Shown one piece after another: positions 29,897-40,300 of a DNA stretch of 64,000 bases. Numbering within the stretch: the first letter of the stretch is position 1; every line of letters starts with the position of its first letter. Position numbers and translations under genes: made by a program. The notes under the pieces are model-generated. The model saw only the letters and a program-made list of their open reading frames with translations. It was not told where the DNA came from and made no database searches. The stretch covers positions 1,550,001-1,614,000 of the forward strand of contig CP099605.1 of assembly GCA_024372625.1 (NCBI GenBank). The letters are read 5' to 3'. This DNA is from Comamonadaceae bacterium OTU4NAUVB1 (GTDB lineage: Bacteria > Pseudomonadota > Gammaproteobacteria > Burkholderiales > Burkholderiaceae_C).

Positions 29897-30907
29897 ATGA
29901 ACCTCCGCTTCAAGACCCTCGCCGCCACTGTGGCGCTCGCCACCGCCGGTTTCGGCGGCCCCGTCCTCGCGCAGACCACGACGCTGCTCAACGCCTCCTA
30001 CGACGTGGCGCGCGAGTTCTACAAGGACATCAACCCGGCCTTCATCGCCAGCCACAAGAAGGCCACCGGCCAGGACGTGAAGATCGACCAGGCCCACGGC
30101 GGCTCCAGCGCGCAGGCGCGCGCGGTCAACGACGGCCTCGAGGCCGACGTCGTCACCTTCAACACCACCACCGACGTCGACTTCCTCGCCGCCAACGGCG
30201 TGGTTGCCAAGGACTGGGCGAAACGCTTCCCGGACAACGCGTCCCCCACGCTGTCGACCTCGATCTTCCTGGTGCGCAACGGCAATCCCAAGGGCATCAA
30301 GGACTGGGACGACCTGATCAAGCCCGGCGTGCAGGTCATCGTCGTCAACCCCAAGACCGGCGGCAACGGCCGCTACGCCTACCTGGCCGCGTGGGGCTAC
30401 GTGAAGAAGAAGGGCGGCACCGACGCGCAGGCGGCCGAGTTCGTCGGCAAGCTGTTCAAGAACGTGCCGGTGTTGGGCAAGGGCGGCCGCGACGCGACCA
30501 CCATCTTCCTGCAGCGCAACATCGGCGACGTGCTGATCACCTTCGAGTCCGAGTCGCTGTCGATCGACCGCGAGTTCGGCGCCGGCAAGGTCGACGCGGT
30601 GTACCCGTCGATCAGCGTGCTGGCCGAGAACCCGGTGGCCATCGTCGAGCGCACCGTCGCCAAGAAGGGCACCGGCGCGGTCGCCAAGGCCTACCTCGAT
30701 TTCCTCTATTCCGAGGAGGGCCAGGAGATCGCCGCGAAGCACGCGCTGCGTCCGCGCTCGGCCGCGGTGCTGAAGAAGTACGCCGCGACCTTCAAGCCGC
30801 TGCAGCTGTTCACGGTGCAGGAGATCTTCGGCAGCCTCGGCGAGGCGCAGAAGGTCCACTTCAACGACGGTGGCCAGTTCGACAAGCTCTACACCAGCGC
30901 GAAGTAA
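29897..30907 (+). CDS. sbp: Sulfate ABC transporter substrate-binding protein, Sec-type signal
   Basis: Second periplasmic sulfate-binding protein, 336 residues, similar throughout to the one at 24.6-25.6 kb (for example [46 protein letters not shown]). Unlike that copy it has an ordinary Sec signal, [18 protein letters not shown] up to VLAQ. It leads the transporter operon, 3 bases before cysT. Confidence 0.96.
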   Translation: MNLRFKTLAATVALATAGFGGPVLAQTTTLLNASYDVAREFYKDINPAFIASHKKATGQDVKIDQAHGGSSAQARAVNDGLEADVVTFNTTTDVDFLAANGVVAKDWAKRFPDNASPTLSTSIFLVRNGNPKGIKDWDDLIKPGVQVIVVNPKTGGNGRYAYLAAWGYVKKKGGTDAQAAEFVGKLFKNVPVLGKGGRDATTIFLQRNIGDVLITFESESLSIDREFGAGKVDAVYPSISVLAENPVAIVERTVAKKGTGAVAKAYLDFLYSEEGQEIAAKHALRPRSAAVLKKYAATFKPLQLFTVQEIFGSLGEAQKVHFNDGGQFDKLYTSAK

Positions 30908-30910
30908 GCC

Positions 30911-31807
30911 ATGAGCGCCTCCACCACGGCCCTGCCGTCCGCGGCGGCGGGACCGGGCCCGCGCGCCGGCGGCCGCGGGGTTTCCCGGCGCGTCCTGCCG
31001 GGCTTCAACATCACGCTGGGCTACACCCTGCTGTACCTGAGCCTGATCGTCCTGATCCCGCTGTCGACGCTCGTCTTCAAGACGTTCACCCTTACCTGGG
31101 ACCAGTTCTGGACCGCCATCAGCGCCCCGCGCGTGATGGCGTCCTACCGCCTGACCTTCGGCGCGTCCTTCCTCGCGGCGGTGGTCAACCTCTTCGCCGG
31201 CCTGCTGGTGGCCTGGGTCCTGGTGCGCTACGACTTTCCCGGCAAGAAGATCGTCGACGCCCTGGTGGACCTGCCGTTCGCGCTGCCCACGGCGGTGGCC
31301 GGCATCGCGCTGACGGCCCTGCTCGCGGGCAACGGCTGGATCGGGCAGTACCTGGAGCCGCTGGGCATCAAGCTCGCGTTCACGCCGGCCGGCGTGGTCA
31401 TCGCATTGATCTTCATCGGGCTGCCCTTCGTGGTTCGGACCGTGCAGCCGGTGCTGGAGGACTCGGAGAAGGAATTGGAGGAAGCCGCCACCTGCCTGGG
31501 CGCGACGCGCTGGCAGACCTTCACGCGCGTCGTCCTGCCCACCATCCTGCCGGCGCTGCTGACCGGTTTCGCGATGGCCTTCGCGCGGGCCATCGGCGAG
31601 TACGGCTCGGTCATCTTCATCGCCGGCAACATGCCCATGGTCTCGGAGATCACGCCGCTCATCATCATCGGCAAGCTCGAGCAGTACGACTACGGCGGCG
31701 CCACCGCCGTGGCGCTGGTCATGCTGGTGGTGTCGTTCGCGATGCTGCTGGTCATCAACGGGCTGCAGGCCTGGCAGCGGCGGCGTTCGGCGGGGGCATC
31801 GGCATGA
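30911..31807 (+). CDS. cysT: Sulfate ABC transporter permease CysT
   Basis: Inner-membrane permease of 298 residues with about six membrane helices after a short cytoplasmic tail ([20 protein letters not shown] is the first). The EAA coupling motif reads [20 protein letters not shown]. Together with CysW and CysA it imports sulfate and thiosulfate. Stop overlaps the cysW start (ATGA). Confidence 0.96.
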   Translation: MSASTTALPSAAAGPGPRAGGRGVSRRVLPGFNITLGYTLLYLSLIVLIPLSTLVFKTFTLTWDQFWTAISAPRVMASYRLTFGASFLAAVVNLFAGLLVAWVLVRYDFPGKKIVDALVDLPFALPTAVAGIALTALLAGNGWIGQYLEPLGIKLAFTPAGVVIALIFIGLPFVVRTVQPVLEDSEKELEEAATCLGATRWQTFTRVVLPTILPALLTGFAMAFARAIGEYGSVIFIAGNMPMVSEITPLIIIGKLEQYDYGGATAVALVMLVVSFAMLLVINGLQAWQRRRSAGASA

Positions 31808-32712
31808 GCGCGGCACCCGTGCGTCGCGCGATGTCCGGCACCACCGAATCGGCCTGGGTGCGGCGCCTGCTGATCGGGCTGGCGCTGCTGTTCATCGCGC
31901 TGTTCCTGGTGCTGCCGCTGGCCGCCGTGTTCACCGAGGCGCTGAGCAAGGGCGTCGACGCCTTCCTCGCCGCGCTCAAGGAGCCCGACGCCTGGAGCGC
32001 CATCCGGCTGACGCTGCTGGTCGCGGCCATCACCGTGCCGCTGAACCTGGTCTTCGGCGTCTGCGCGGCCTGGGCGATCGCCAAGTTCGAGTTCCGGGGC
32101 AAGGCCTTCCTGACCACGCTGGTGGACCTGCCGTTCGCGGTGTCGCCCGTGGTGGCGGGCCTGATCTACGTGCTGGTGTTCGGCGCGAACGGCTGGTTCG
32201 GGCCCTGGCTCGCCGCGCACGACGTGAAGGTCATCTTCGCCGTGCCGGGCATCGTGCTGGCGACGGTGTTCGTGACGTTCCCGTTCATCGCCCGCGAGCT
32301 GATCCCGCTGATGCAGGCGCAGGGCACCGACGAGGAGCAGGCCGCGATGGTGCTGGGCGCGACCGGCTGGCAGACCTTCTGGCGCGTGACGCTGCCGAAC
32401 ATCAAGTGGGGCCTGCTCTACGGCGTGATCCTCTGCAACGCGCGCGCGATGGGTGAATTCGGCGCGGTGTCGGTGGTCTCGGGCCACATCCGCGGCCAGA
32501 CCAACACCATCCCGCTGCACGTCGAGGTGCTCTACAGCGAGTACCAGTCGGTCGCCGCCTTCGCCGTGGCGTCGCTGCTGGCGCTGCTGGCGATCGTGAC
32601 GCTGGTGATCAAGTCGGTCATCGAATGGCGCCACGAGCGCGACCTCGAGGCCGCCGCCGACCTGCCGCCGGAGCGTCCGCCATCGGCCGACGCGGCCACC
32701 GCCGCCCACTGA
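31804..32712 (+). CDS. cysW: Sulfate ABC transporter permease CysW
   Basis: Partner permease, 302 residues, six predicted helices ([20 protein letters not shown] first). The EAA motif is [20 protein letters not shown], and [19 protein letters not shown] is characteristic of CysW. The C-terminal tail is cytoplasmic and charged. The start overlaps cysT by 4 bases. Confidence 0.96.
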   Translation: MSAAPVRRAMSGTTESAWVRRLLIGLALLFIALFLVLPLAAVFTEALSKGVDAFLAALKEPDAWSAIRLTLLVAAITVPLNLVFGVCAAWAIAKFEFRGKAFLTTLVDLPFAVSPVVAGLIYVLVFGANGWFGPWLAAHDVKVIFAVPGIVLATVFVTFPFIARELIPLMQAQGTDEEQAAMVLGATGWQTFWRVTLPNIKWGLLYGVILCNARAMGEFGAVSVVSGHIRGQTNTIPLHVEVLYSEYQSVAAFAVASLLALLAIVTLVIKSVIEWRHERDLEAAADLPPERPPSADAATAAH

Positions 32713-32738
32713 ACAGACTGCGAAGAGACGCACACACC

Positions 32739-33827
32739 ATGAGCATCGAAATCAGAAACGTCAGCAAGCAGTTCGGCGATTTCCAGGCGTTGCGCGACGT
32801 CAGCCTGGACATCGATTCGGGCGAGCTGATCGCCCTGCTGGGCCCCTCGGGCTGCGGCAAGACCACGTTGCTGCGCATCATCGCGGGGCTGGAGACGGCC
32901 GACGCCGGCAGCATCCATTTCTACGGCGAGGACACCACCGACGTCCACGTGCGCGAGCGCAAGGTCGGCTTCGTGTTCCAGCACTACGCGCTGTTCCGGC
33001 ACCTGACGGTGTTCGAGAACGTGGCCTTCGGCCTGCGGGTGAAGCCGCGCGACCAGCGGCCCTCGGACGCGCAGATCAAGGCCAAGGTGCACGAGCTGCT
33101 CAAGCTGGTGCAGCTCGACTGGATCGCCGAGCGCTATCCGCCGCAGCTCTCGGGCGGCCAGCGCCAGCGCATCGCCCTGGCGCGCGCGCTGGCGGTCGAG
33201 CCCAAGGTGCTGCTGCTCGACGAGCCCTTCGGCGCGCTCGACGCCAAGGTCCGCAAGGAACTGCGCCGCTGGCTGCGCCGGCTGCACGACGAGCTGCACG
33301 TGACCTCGATCTTCGTCACCCACGACCAGGAGGAGGCGCTGGAGGTGGCCGACCGCGTGGTCGTCATCAACCAGGGCCGCATCGAGCAGAGTGGCTCGCC
33401 GCAGGACGTCTGGGACCATCCGGCCAGCCCGTTCGTCTACAGCTTCCTCGGCGACGTGAACCTGTTCCACGGGCGCGCGCAGGGCGGCGAGGTCAGCGTG
33501 GGCGGCCTGCGCATCGACGCGCCCGAGCACCGGGACGTGGCCGACGGCAAGGCGATGGCCTATGTGCGTCCGCACGAATTCGACCTCGCACCCTGGGTGG
33601 AGGGCGGCAACGGCATCGCCGCGACGATCACGCGCGCCATCGTGGTCGGGCCGACGGCGCGGCTCGAACTCGAGCCGTTGGCCTCCCACGCCGCCCATGC
33701 CGCCGCCTCGCCGGCCGTCATCGAGGTGCACATGCCCGCGCCGCAGTTCCAGGCCACCGGCCTGCGCGAGGGGGACCGGGTGCTGGCGACGCCGCGCAAC
33801 GTGCGGCTGTTCGTCCAGCCGGCGTGA
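32739..33827 (+). CDS. cysA: Sulfate/thiosulfate ABC transporter ATP-binding protein
   Basis: ATPase of the sulfate importer, 362 residues. Walker [10 protein letters not shown] (35-43), signature [15 protein letters not shown], Walker [16 protein letters not shown] and the switch histidine in [12 protein letters not shown] are intact; a C-terminal TOBE-type regulatory region follows ([13 protein letters not shown]). It closes the operon; the regulator gene cysB that often follows in related species is not here. Confidence 0.97.
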   Translation: MSIEIRNVSKQFGDFQALRDVSLDIDSGELIALLGPSGCGKTTLLRIIAGLETADAGSIHFYGEDTTDVHVRERKVGFVFQHYALFRHLTVFENVAFGLRVKPRDQRPSDAQIKAKVHELLKLVQLDWIAERYPPQLSGGQRQRIALARALAVEPKVLLLDEPFGALDAKVRKELRRWLRRLHDELHVTSIFVTHDQEEALEVADRVVVINQGRIEQSGSPQDVWDHPASPFVYSFLGDVNLFHGRAQGGEVSVGGLRIDAPEHRDVADGKAMAYVRPHEFDLAPWVEGGNGIAATITRAIVVGPTARLELEPLASHAAHAAASPAVIEVHMPAPQFQATGLREGDRVLATPRNVRLFVQPA

Positions 33828-33974
33828 CGCGGGCGTTTTTCAGACCCGGCGCGACGGCCGCGGAACCGACCGGCCGGATCGCGCTCCGATAATCCGGCAC
33901 CCGGGCGGGCGCGGCGTCACCATCGCCGGCGCGCCGCCCGCTTCCGGATCTTTCCGTCTTCGAGGGCTTCCACT

Positions 33975-34484
33975 TTGATCTCCTGGTTCTTCGGCGCGCC
34001 CCGGCGCGCGCTCGCGCTCATCTGCGCCGCCTGCGTCGCCATGCTCGCCTTCGGCATGTACCTGCAGCACGTCGTCGGCCTGGAGCCCTGCCCGATGTGC
34101 GTGGTCCAGCGCTACGCGCTGATCGCCGTGGCGCTGTTCAGCGGGCTGGCGGCCCTGTCGCGCGGTCCGGCGCTGCAGCGCACCGGCGCCGGCCTGGCGC
34201 TGCTCTTCTCGGCGGGCGGGGCCTACACCGCGGCGCAGCAGAGCTGGCTGCAGTGGTATCCGCCGGAAGTCGTCACGTGCGGTCGCGACATCTACGGAAT
34301 GATCGAGACCTTTCCGCTCCAGCGCGCCCTGCCGATGATCTTTCGCGGCGGCGGCGACTGCAGCAAGGTCGACTGGAGCTTCCTGGGCCTGTCGATCGCC
34401 AACTGGTCGTTCGTCTGCTTCGTGATCTTCGCGGTGCTGCTGCTGGTGCTGGCCGTGTCCCGGCCCCACCGGACGCGCTGGTAG
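33975..34484 (+). CDS. dsbB: Disulfide bond formation protein B
   Basis: Inner-membrane quinone reductase that re-oxidises DsbA. Four membrane helices; the essential cysteine pairs are C39-C42 (EPCPMCVVQRYAL) and C102/C129 in the second periplasmic loop. The 169-residue frame starts with TTG. No DsbA gene is nearby. The downstream periplasmic beta-lactamase is convergent. Confidence 0.95.
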   Translation: MISWFFGAPRRALALICAACVAMLAFGMYLQHVVGLEPCPMCVVQRYALIAVALFSGLAALSRGPALQRTGAGLALLFSAGGAYTAAQQSWLQWYPPEVVTCGRDIYGMIETFPLQRALPMIFRGGGDCSKVDWSFLGLSIANWSFVCFVIFAVLLLVLAVSRPHRTRW

Positions 34485-34506
34485 GCGCGGGCGGAACCGC
34501 GCGCGC

Positions 34507-35430
34507 TCAGCCGCCGGCCACGAAATCCGGGAGCAGGGCGCCGACCTCGGCCAGCACGCGGCGCTGCGCCGCATCGTCGAGCGAGGTCGCACCCGTCAGG
34601 TAGGCCGCGACGAGCAGCGGCGCGCCGTCGCCGCGCGGCTGGACGATGGCGATGTCGTTGCGCGTTCCGTGGCCGCCGGCGCCGGTCTTGTCGCCGATGC
34701 GCCAGTCGCCCGGCAGGCCGGCCTTGAGGCTGGTGGCGCCGGTCGTGTTGGCCAGCATCCAGCCCCGCAGCCGGTCGCGCGAGGCCGATGAGAGCGCGCG
34801 CCCGAGCAGCAGTTCGCGCATCAGACCCACCATGGCCGCCGGCGACGTGGTGTCGCGCGGGTCGCCCGGCACGGCTTCGTTGAGGCCGGTCTCGATGCGG
34901 TCGAGCCGCGTGACGTCGTCACCCAGGCCGTGCGCGAAACGCGTCAGGCCGGGCGGTCCGCCGAAGCTCTCCATCATCAGGTTCGCGGCGCCGTTGTCGC
35001 TCAGGGTGACCGCGGCCTCGCACAGCCTGTCCATCGTCATGTGGCCGCCGGCGTGGCGGCCGGTGGCGGGCGAGTAGGTCACGAGCCGCGCGGCGTCGAT
35101 CGCGACCGGGCGGTCGAGCGACTCGAGGCCCCGGTCGACCCGCTGCAGCACCAGCGCCGCGGCCAGGAACTTGAAGGTGCTGCACATCGGGAACCGTTCG
35201 TCGGCGCGGTAGGCGACGCGTCGCCCGCTCGCCGTGTCCAGGACGGCGACACCCAGCCGGGCGCCGGCGGCGGCCTCGATGCGGCGCAGGGCGCGAACGG
35301 TGTGGCGCTCCTGCGGGGAGGGTGCGGCCGATCCGGCTGCGTGCGCACCGGGCGGCGTGCGGGCCGACGACGGTCGCGCCGCCAGCGCGATCAGCGGCGT
35401 CAGGCCCAGGGCGAAATCACGTCTTCTCAT
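34507..35430 (-). CDS. Class A beta-lactamase with Tat signal
   Basis: Periplasmic serine beta-lactamase, 307 residues. All class A active-site elements are present: S84-T-F-K87 (the SxxK motif), S144-D-N146, E180 with N184 in ETGLN followed by AVPGDPRDT (the omega loop), and K248-T-G250. The N-terminus MRRRDFALGL has a twin-arginine motif, as in several environmental class A enzymes. A cysteine precedes the catalytic serine, but I see no partner typical of the disulfide-bridged carbapenemases. No divergent AmpR-type regulator is adjacent. The spectrum cannot be judged here. Confidence 0.94.
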   Translation of the reverse strand: MRRRDFALGLTPLIALAARPSSARTPPGAHAAGSAAPSPQERHTVRALRRIEAAAGARLGVAVLDTASGRRVAYRADERFPMCSTFKFLAAALVLQRVDRGLESLDRPVAIDAARLVTYSPATGRHAGGHMTMDRLCEAAVTLSDNGAANLMMESFGGPPGLTRFAHGLGDDVTRLDRIETGLNEAVPGDPRDTTSPAAMVGLMRELLLGRALSSASRDRLRGWMLANTTGATSLKAGLPGDWRIGDKTGAGGHGTRNDIAIVQPRGDGAPLLVAAYLTGATSLDDAAQRRVLAEVGALLPDFVAGG

Positions 35431-35575
35431 GTCAAGTCTGCTAACGGCTTCTGCGTGAATGAAGTTGCCTCCGGTCGCGGCTGCGCCACGACCGGAGCAC
35501 CCGTTCTTCAAGGCCAATCCGGCTCGACCGGGGCGCGGGATCGGGCGACCGGCGGAACGCCGATCGGCGCGGCGG

Positions 35576-36268
35576 TCAGAGCGGCAGCGTGTCGAAGGCC
35601 GCGTAGGTCGTGGCGAGCCAGGTCTTCACGCGCTGGCGTTCGAGCAGGCCGAGCGCCTGCGGGCTCTCGCGATCGTTGATTGCCTTCCAGAAGCTGGTGC
35701 TGTTCATGTCGATCTTGCGCATGCTGGCTTCGTGCAGGCGCGGCAGCGCGATCACATGGGCGCCGTTGGCCGTCGCCTTGGCGAGCGAAGGGGAGGCGAG
35801 CAGCTGCGCGAAATCGCCGCCACGACCGTAGTTCTGCACCACGATGTAATTGGGCTTGCCGCCGAAGGTGTCGACCAGCGTGCCGAGCAGTTCGCTCGAA
35901 TCCTTGCCGTCGTCGAGGACGTGCCAGAAATTCACGGCGATGCCCATTTCCTCGAAGACGCCCAGCAGGTCCGACTCCTTGATCCAGCGGGCCAGCGGCG
36001 CCAGTGTCTGGGCGGCGAGGTCGACGATCGCGCTCTGCTGCGGGTTGGTCTCGAAACCGGCCACGACCGCGTCGAGACCCTCGAAGCTGTCGACCACCAC
36101 GGGCGAGGCGAAGCCCTGGTAGAAGCGCGCGAAGGACGTGTGCGAGCGGTCGGTGTCGAAGCCCGCGAACGGCCGGCTGTGGTCGATGAAGTACTGCGCC
36201 AGGACCCGCGAGACGACGGATTTGCCGACGCCGCCTTTTTCGCCGCCGATGAAATTGATGGAGCTCAT
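35576..36268 (-). CDS. Orphan ParA/MinD-type P-loop ATPase
   Basis: A 230-residue protein with the deviant Walker A of the ParA/MinD group (GGEKGGVGKSVVSRVLAQYF). There is no DNA-binding extension and no ParB, MinC/E or plasmid gene nearby, so it is not obviously a partition system. Related stand-alone members act in positioning or as accessory ATPases of mobile elements. It is preceded by a pyrimidine-rich leader. Function unknown. Confidence 0.85.
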   Translation of the reverse strand: MSSINFIGGEKGGVGKSVVSRVLAQYFIDHSRPFAGFDTDRSHTSFARFYQGFASPVVVDSFEGLDAVVAGFETNPQQSAIVDLAAQTLAPLARWIKESDLLGVFEEMGIAVNFWHVLDDGKDSSELLGTLVDTFGGKPNYIVVQNYGRGGDFAQLLASPSLAKATANGAHVIALPRLHEASMRKIDMNSTSFWKAINDRESPQALGLLERQRVKTWLATTYAAFDTLPL

Positions 36269-36425
36269 GGGATGTGTGCTGTGAGAAGGAGTGGAAAGGA
36301 TGGGGAGAAGGGGGAACGGATCGGTGGGCGACACGCGCGGCCGCGAGGGACCGCCCGACATTCTAAAAGTGCCGTCGTGACGGATTTCACGCCGGCCGGG
36401 CGGCCCGCGCGCGCCGGACCGCCCG

Positions 36426-37199
36426 TCAGCGCCTGGCCAGCGACAGGAACGGCCCCAGGTTGCCCAGCATCCAGCCCTGCGTGAAGTCCAGCGCCGCGCG
36501 CCGGTACTTCTCGTCGGCCTGCGCGGCCAGCAGATCGAGCCGCGCGACCACCTTGGACAGCTCGCGGTCGATCACCAGGTTGCGACCCCGCTCGCTGACC
36601 TCGGTGGCCAGCAGCAGGGGCTGGCCGTCGGCGCCGGTCTTCGAGCCGATGAGCCACAGCGAGATCTCGACGTTGCGGGCCGCGCGGTAGCTGTTCTCGG
36701 CGTCGACACCGTCGACCATCGTCTGCGACCAGGTGCCCCCGTTGGCCTCCTTGAGCATCGACGCCCAGCCGAACACCAGGGCGGCGACGCGATCGCCGTC
36801 ATAGGGCGCGGGCGGGGCGGTGTCGAAGGCGAGCCGCACCGCGTCGATGCCCTTGGCACCGCGCAGGGTGAGCGGGGGCGCGTCCGCCATCACCGCGTCC
36901 CAGGTGCGCGCGATCGCCTCGTCGGCGCTCGGCGCCCACTTGCGCCATTCGCGCGGGTTGCGCCGGTAGAGCGACAGCTGCACGCGCCGGATCGATTCCA
37001 GGTTGTCGCGCAGGGCCAGGTTGGCGAGGCGGTTGGCGCTGGACTGCGCCCATTCCTGGGTGCTGTAGGGATCGCGGCGATCGGTCTCCCGGAAGGCGGC
37101 GCAGCCCGTGAGGCCGGTCAGCCCGACGACACAGCACAGGAGGGCGGGCAATGCCGGGGACGCAAGGAACGCGAAGGACGGAAAGCAGATTCGGTGCAT
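36426..37199 (-). CDS. Predicted lipoprotein, unknown function
   Basis: A 257-residue protein with a signal peptide ending in the lipobox LTGC (cysteine near residue 33), so it is probably membrane-anchored. The mature part is mostly helical and charged (QEWAQSSANRLANLALRDN, RRNPREWRKWAP). I do not recognise a named family. It is divergent from smc, with about 100 bases between. Confidence 0.8.
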   Translation of the reverse strand: MHRICFPSFAFLASPALPALLCCVVGLTGLTGCAAFRETDRRDPYSTQEWAQSSANRLANLALRDNLESIRRVQLSLYRRNPREWRKWAPSADEAIARTWDAVMADAPPLTLRGAKGIDAVRLAFDTAPPAPYDGDRVAALVFGWASMLKEANGGTWSQTMVDGVDAENSYRAARNVEISLWLIGSKTGADGQPLLLATEVSERGRNLVIDRELSKVVARLDLLAAQADEKYRRAALDFTQGWMLGNLGPFLSLARR

Positions 37200-37302
37200 G
37201 ACGCGCACGTTATCATCACGGGCTCGGCCCACCGCTGGTCGGCGTCCGGATTCTCCTTTCAAATCAACGGCTTGGCGTCGACCCAGGTCCCAACGACTTC
37301 TC

Positions 37303-40300
37303 GTGCGTCTCAACTCCATCAAGCTTTCGGGCTTCAAATCGTTCGCCGAGCCCACCAATTTCCTGCTGCCGGGCCAGCTCGTCGGGGTGGTCGGCCCCAA
37401 CGGCTGCGGCAAGTCGAACATCATGGACGCAGTGCGCTGGGTGCTCGGCGAATCGCGTGCCTCGGAACTGCGCGGCGAATCGATGCAGGACGTCATCTTC
37501 AACGGCACCACCACGCGCAAGCAGGCCAGCCGCGCGAGCGTCGAACTGGTGTTCGACAACGCGGACCACCGTGCCGGCGGCCAGTGGTCGCAGTTCGCCG
37601 AGATCGCCGTGCGCCGCGTGCTCACGCGCGACGGCGCGAGCAGCTACTACATCAACAACCAGCCGGTGCGCCGGCGCGACGTGCAGGACGTGTTCCTGGG
37701 CACCGGCCTGGGTCCGCGGGCCTACGCCATCATCGGCCAGGGCACGATCAGCCGGATCATCGAATCCAAGCCCGAGGAACTGCGCCTGTTCCTGGAAGAG
37801 GCCGCCGGCGTGTCGAAGTACAAGGAGCGCCGCCGCGAGACCGGCAACCGCCTGGCCGACACGCGCGAGAACCTCACGCGCGTCGAGGACATCCTGCGCG
37901 AACTCGACGCCAACCTCGACCGGCTGGAGAAGCAGGCCGAGGTCGCCCGGCGCTACAACGCCCTCACGGCCGACGCCGGACGCAAGCAGCATCAGCTGTG
38001 GTTCATGAAGCGCGCCGAGGCCGAGGCCGACCAGGTCCGCGTCAAGGCCGATGCCGATCGCGCGCTCAACGACCTGGAGTCGCGCACCGCCGAGTTGCGC
38101 CACGTCGAGGCCGACCTGGAGACCGTGCGCCAGGCCCACTACGCCGCCGGCGACGCCGTCTCCCAGGCGCAGGGCCGGCTGTACGAGGCCGGTGCCGAGG
38201 TCGGCCGGCTCGAGGGCGAGATCCGCTTCGTGGTCGAAGGGCGCCAGCGCGTCGAGCAGCGGCTGGTGCAGCTGCGCGACCAGTTCGTCCAGTGGACCGG
38301 GCGACGCGAGGCGGCCGAGGTCGAGCTGGAGGCGCTCGCCGGCCAGGGCGTCGATGCCGAGGAGCAGGCCGAACTGCTCGCCGCCCAGCTGGAGGAGCAC
38401 GACGCGCGGCTGCCCGGTCTGGAGGACGCCCAGCGCCTGGCGCGGGACGCGGCCGAGGCCCAGCGCGCGGTGGTGACGCAGGTGCAGCAGCAGATCCAGG
38501 TGCTGGCGGCCGAGCAGCGCCACCTCGAGGAGCAGCGCCGGCAGCTGACGCTGCGCGGTGAGCGCCTGCGCGGCGACCGCCAGGCACTCGCCACACCCGA
38601 CGAAACGCGCCTGGCCGATCTGCAGGCCCGGCTCGACGCCGCGCGGGAGGCCGCCGACGAGGCCGAGGCGCGTCTGCAGGACCTGCAGGAGACCGCCCCG
38701 CAGCGCGACGACGAGCGGCGCGCGCGCCAGCAGTCTGCCAACGCCGAGGGCGCGCGCCATGCCGAGTTCTCCGCCCGCCTCGAGGCGCTCAAGGCCCTGC
38801 AGGACCGCGTGCGCACCGACGGCAAGCTCGCGCCCTGGCTCGCGCGGCACGGGCTCGACGGCCTGCAGGGCCTGTGGAGCCGCCTGCACATCGAACCGGG
38901 CTGGGAGAACGCGCTCGAATCGGCGCTGCGCGAACGGCTGGGCGCGCTGGAGGTGTCGCGGCTCGACCTCGTGCGCGCCTTCGCGGCCGACGCCCCGCCG
39001 GCCCGGCTGGCGTTCTTCGCGCCGCCCGCGGCAGGCATGCCCGCTGCGCCGGCCGGCGCCCTGCGCCGCCTGTCGGACCTGCTGCGCCTGAACGACGCCG
39101 GCCTGCAGGCCCTCCTGGCCGGCTGGCTGCACGGCTGCCTGGTCGCACCGACCCTGGACGAGGCCCTGGCGCAGCGCGCGACGCTCGGTCCCGGCGAGAC
39201 GATCCTCGTGCCCGGCGGCCACGCCGTCACGGCGCACGGCGTGGTGTTCTACGCGCCCGATTCGGCCCAGGCCGGGCTGCTCGCGCGCCAGCAGGAGATC
39301 GAGAACCTCGAGCGCCAGGTGCGGGCCCAGGTGCTCATCAGCGACGAGGCGCGCACCGCGCTGTCGCGCGCGGAGGCCGCCTACGCCGAGGTGGCGCAGC
39401 GCCTGGTCGGCGCCCGGCGCGAGGCGGCCGAGGCGCGGTCGCGCGCGCACGACCTGCAGGTCGAGACCCTGCGCCTGACGCAACTCGCCGAGCAGCACCG
39501 CGCGCGCGGCGAGCAGCTCGCGGCCGACATCGGCGAGGTCGATGCCCAGCTCGAGGACGTGGAGGAACGCCGGGCGGTCGCCGAGGGCCGCTTCGAGGAG
39601 TTCGACCTGCAGCTCGCCGACGGCCAGGAACGCCACGCGCGGCTCGACGAGCGCGTGACCGAGGCGGGCCGCGTGCTCGACGCGAGCCGCGAGCAGCATC
39701 GCCGGCTCGAACGCCAGGCCCAGGAGGCCGCCTTCGCGCGCCGCAGCGTCGAGGCCCGGCGCGGCGAACTCGCCCGCGCCATCGACACCGCCGCGCAGCA
39801 GGTCGTCGCGCTCGGTGCCGAACAGGCCCGCGCCGAGGACGAGCTCGGTCGCCTGAGCGACGCCACCGCGCAGGCCGGCCTGCAGGACGCGCTGGCGCTG
39901 CGGCTGGAGCGCGAGCAGGCGTTGGGCGCCGTGCGCGGCCGCTACGACGACCTGACCGCCAGGCTGCGCACGAGCGACGAGGCGCGGCTGCGGCTGGAGC
40001 GCGAGCTCGATCCGCTGCGCCACCGCATCACCGAGCTGCAGCTGAAGGAGCAGGCCGCCCGCCTGGGCGTGGAGCAGTACGCGGCGCTGCTGGCCGACGC
40101 GCAGGCCGACCTCGACGCCGTCGCGCGCTCGATCGAGGACGACCGGGTGCGGCTCACGGGACTGCAGGGCGAGATCGACCGGCTCAACCGCGAGGTCGCC
40201 GCGCTCGGCGCGGTCAACCTCGCCGCGCTGGACGAACTCGCCAGCGCGCGCGAGCGCAAGGACTTCCTCGACGCCCAGTCGGCCGACCTCAACGAGGCCA

